Shown here piece by piece: positions 6,268-8,153 of a DNA stretch of 8,153 bases. A model generated the notes under the pieces. That model saw only the letters and a program-made list of their open reading frames with translations, was not told where the DNA came from and made no database searches. A program made the translations under genes and the position numbers. This stretch comes from Marinovum sp. (GTDB lineage Bacteria; Pseudomonadota; Alphaproteobacteria; Rhodobacterales; Rhodobacteraceae): contig NYVC01000071.1 in the NCBI GenBank assembly GCA_002684375.1, forward strand, positions 12,258-20,410. Reading direction: 5' to 3'. Each line of letters begins with the position of its first letter. Positions within the stretch are counted from its first letter, which is position 1.

Positions 6268-7184
6268 GTGTAACCGTTATTCCCTTTGCCGAGGGCGAGG
6301 CGCAATTGAACTGGCACGCGCTGTGCGATGCTATTGAACGCGGCCATCAGCTGCCCAAAGCCGAGATTGCTGATAGCTTTCTCTACCGGGATAAAGATAC
6401 GCTTTTATCGCGTTCAGCTTGGGTTGACGGATTGGGATTGGCAGTCAAATCGGCCACAATTTTCCCCGGAAACGCGGCGAAAAGCGACCCAATGGTCAAC
6501 GGTGCGGTCAGTCTGTTTTCTGATGATAATGGTATGCTTGAGGCAATCGTTGATTTTCATCTCGTAACCAAATGGAAAACCGCAGGTGACAGCCTTTACG
6601 CCGCCAAACGTCTGGCGCGTCCAGACAGTCGATCTATCTTGATCGTCGGGGCAGGCACCGTCGGGCACGCGCTTCGTGAAGCTTATGGTGTGGCTTTCCC
6701 CAATGCCACGTTTTTTATCTGGAACCGTACCCTTAGCGGGGCGGTGGCCTTTGCAAATTTTTATGAAAATACTGCTGTTGCCGAAGATCTGGAACAGGCG
6801 GTGCGGGCTGCTGATATTGTCACCAGTGCCACGATGTCGGCTGACCCGTTGTTGCATGGTGCGTGGTTTCAACCGGGCCAGCACATTGATCTTATCGGCG
6901 CCTATCGGCCTGATATGCGCGAAGCGGACGACGCCGCTTTACAGCGCTCGCAGGTGTTTGTCGACAGCCGAGATACGACGGTTGGTCATATTGGTGAATT
7001 GAAAACGCCTCTGGCCAACGGGGTGATTACCGAGGTGGATATTCTGGCGGACTTTTACCAGCCGGAACAATTCATCCGCCAGTCTGAAGAGGCGATCACC
7101 TTGTTCAAAAATGGTGGTGGCGCGCATCTCGATCTGATGGTCTGTCGCTATATACTTGAACAATGGAGGAAGAAGGCGCCCTGA
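6264..7184 (+). CDS. Ornithine cyclodeaminase / mu-crystallin family protein
   Basis: This 306-residue NAD(P)-dependent protein belongs to the family of ornithine cyclodeaminase, ketimine reductase (mu-crystallin) and archaeal alanine dehydrogenase. Visible landmarks are GLAVKSATIFPGN with Lys62, the family's KTA segment at VTKWKTAGDSLYAAKRLARP, a Rossmann GAGTVG (129-134), and IDLIGAYRPDMREADD (about 209-222). Two positions are unusual: the family arginine that holds the substrate carboxylate appears as Lys105 (WKTAGD instead of the common RTAA), and where ornithine cyclodeaminase has an aspartate (GGD) this protein has Tyr214 (GAY). The GAxRPDxRE form is closer to mu-crystallin-type imine reductases. 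It is slightly shorter than most members (about 330-350). A true ornithine cyclodeaminase is therefore unlikely; the substrate is unknown. It is coupled to the HAD gene by an ATGA overlap and faces a convergent MFS gene. Confidence 0.85.
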   Translation: MSVTVIPFAEGEAQLNWHALCDAIERGHQLPKAEIADSFLYRDKDTLLSRSAWVDGLGLAVKSATIFPGNAAKSDPMVNGAVSLFSDDNGMLEAIVDFHLVTKWKTAGDSLYAAKRLARPDSRSILIVGAGTVGHALREAYGVAFPNATFFIWNRTLSGAVAFANFYENTAVAEDLEQAVRAADIVTSATMSADPLLHGAWFQPGQHIDLIGAYRPDMREADDAALQRSQVFVDSRDTTVGHIGELKTPLANGVITEVDILADFYQPEQFIRQSEEAITLFKNGGGAHLDLMVCRYILEQWRKKAP

Positions 7185-7204
7185 CAGCCTCACAGCGCGA
7201 TGCT

Positions 7205-7224
7205 CAGTCTATGACTGGTCTTTT
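7205..7224 (+). terminator. Weak intrinsic terminator after the + strand gene run
   Basis: CAGTC (7205-7209) and GACTG (7213-7217) form a perfect 5-base stem with a TAT loop. TTTT follows at 7221-7224, after GTC. It sits in the 49-base gap between convergent genes, where a terminator is expected. The stem is short and the T-run weak, so it may be inefficient. Confidence 0.3.
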
Positions 7225-7233
7225 GCGAGGGGG

Positions 7234-8153
7234 TCAAGCAGGTGCCGCTTGCGGTCGCGTCTCCTGAATTGGCAGATGTACCAGCGCGCTTAGAGCGCCA
7301 ACGCCAATGCCGATCCACCACACTGCAGTGTAATCTCCATATAGATCATACATCCTGCCGCCGAGCCAGACACCGACAAATGCACCGACTTGATGGCTGA
7401 AAAACACCAAGCCATACAGGGTTCCCATAAAGCGGATACCATAGATATGCGCAATCAATCCGCTGGTCAACGGCACTGTCGCCAGCCAGAGAGATCCCAT
7501 AAGAGCAGAGAAAAGCACGACGGTTTCGGGGGTTACTGGGGTTAAAATAAACGCAATCAGAATTACTGTTCGCCCGGTATATATTCCCGCTAATAGGTAT
7601 TTCTTGCTATAGCGATTGCCCAGCCAACCGGCCGACAGCGTGCCGAGCAGATTGGTCAGGCCAATCAGCGAAATGGCCAAAGCACCAAGCGCGGATGTGG
7701 TTGTGATTCCCATCGAATACAGCAGCCCGCTGGATAAAATTGGCCCACATGTTTCGGTGACAAAAGCTGGAAAATGCGCCGTGATAAACGCCAGTTGGTA
7801 GCCGCAGGAAAAAAATCCGATAAAGATCATAATATATGACGGGTCACGTATTGCCTGTGATAAAATACGGCGCATGTTTTCATCAGCATTGGCTTTTTGC
7901 GTCGCTTTGGGGCTGCGCATCAGTGGTAACATCATCATGGCAGATACCATTACAATAGCAAAACAAACAAAAACGATTTGCCAGCTAAAAATAGTAAGTA
8001 AATACTCTGCGAGTGGCGGTCCGAAAATCTGTCCGACACTGCCAGCAGCCGTTGCAATGGCCAGCGACATCGAGCGGTTCGCGTCGCTGCTGCTACGCCC
8101 TACGACCGCCAGAATAACGCCAAAGCCTGTTCCGGCGACGCCAAACCCGATCA
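7234..8153 (-). CDS. MFS transporter, partial (N-terminus beyond the right edge)
   Basis: This is the C-terminal 305 or so residues of a major facilitator superfamily carrier. The frame is open to the window edge, so the ATG at 8070 is internal and not the start. Codons before it give GTGFGVILAVVGR, then SLAIATAAGSVGQIFGPPLAEYLL, a glycine-rich helix arrangement typical of the fourth and fifth MFS helices. A basic and polar central loop (MRSPKATQKANADENMRR) separates the halves, and six more hydrophobic helices follow, including GTLYGLVFFSHQVGAFVGVWLGG. The style resembles the YcxA/monocarboxylate-like MFS group, but the substrate cannot be assigned. About 100 residues are missing. The gene is convergent with the cyclodeaminase-like gene and so not part of that operon. 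Confidence 0.9.
   Translation of the reverse strand, partial: IGFGVAGTGFGVILAVVGRSSSDANRSMSLAIATAAGSVGQIFGPPLAEYLLTIFSWQIVFVCFAIVMVSAMMMLPLMRSPKATQKANADENMRRILSQAIRDPSYIMIFIGFFSCGYQLAFITAHFPAFVTETCGPILSSGLLYSMGITTTSALGALAISLIGLTNLLGTLSAGWLGNRYSKKYLLAGIYTGRTVILIAFILTPVTPETVVLFSALMGSLWLATVPLTSGLIAHIYGIRFMGTLYGLVFFSHQVGAFVGVWLGGRMYDLYGDYTAVWWIGIGVGALSALVHLPIQETRPQAAPA

Noticed and set aside
7164..7268. 34-codon frame starting ATGGAGGAAGAA after the cyclodeaminase-like gene
   Set aside because: It overlaps both convergent genes, has no ribosome binding site, and its sequence looks random.
8068..8070. ATG at 8070 (- strand) as the start of the MFS gene
   Set aside because: The frame continues upstream to the window edge with typical MFS helix sequence (GTGFGVILAVVGR), so this methionine is internal.

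Overview
The window looks like ordinary chromosome from an alphaproteobacterium, most likely a Rhodobacterales (Roseobacter-group) bacterium. This rests on protein style and gene content: glutathione-linked formaldehyde detoxification, an AEC permease, DMT and MFS carriers, and an ornithine-cyclodeaminase-like enzyme. GC content looks moderate by eye and was not counted. There are no tRNAs, rRNAs, insertion sequences, phage genes or CRISPR arrays, and every complete gene is intact.

Layout. A short leader with a perfect 15-base inverted repeat precedes an AEC-family permease (57-1010, +). A 373-base gap (1011-1383) follows; it has no recognisable gene but holds two sizeable stem-loops and a possible 41-codon reading frame. 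Next comes a seven-gene run on the + strand (1384-7184): fghA (S-formylglutathione hydrolase), sthA (soluble NAD(P)+ transhydrogenase), a Nudix hydrolase, a YaiI/YqxD protein, a DMT/EamA transporter, a HAD phosphatase and an ornithine-cyclodeaminase/mu-crystallin-family enzyme. The first four are packed with a 3-base gap or with overlaps, and the last two share an ATGA stop/start. The small gaps before the DMT gene (46 bases to the preferred start) and the HAD gene (35 bases) each carry a strong ribosome binding site. A convergent MFS transporter (7234-8153, -) runs off the right edge and lacks its N-terminus here.

How the genes fit together. fghA and sthA make a plausible metabolic pair. Glutathione-dependent formaldehyde oxidation yields NADH and S-formylglutathione; FghA hydrolyses the latter, and SthA can move reducing equivalents between NADH and NADPH. 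The Nudix and YaiI genes look like housekeeping passengers. The HAD and cyclodeaminase-like pair may act together, but their substrate cannot be read from sequence.

Nothing here is clearly a new system. The points most worth checking are the structured fghA leader, the fghA-sthA pairing, and the non-standard active-site residues of the cyclodeaminase-like protein.
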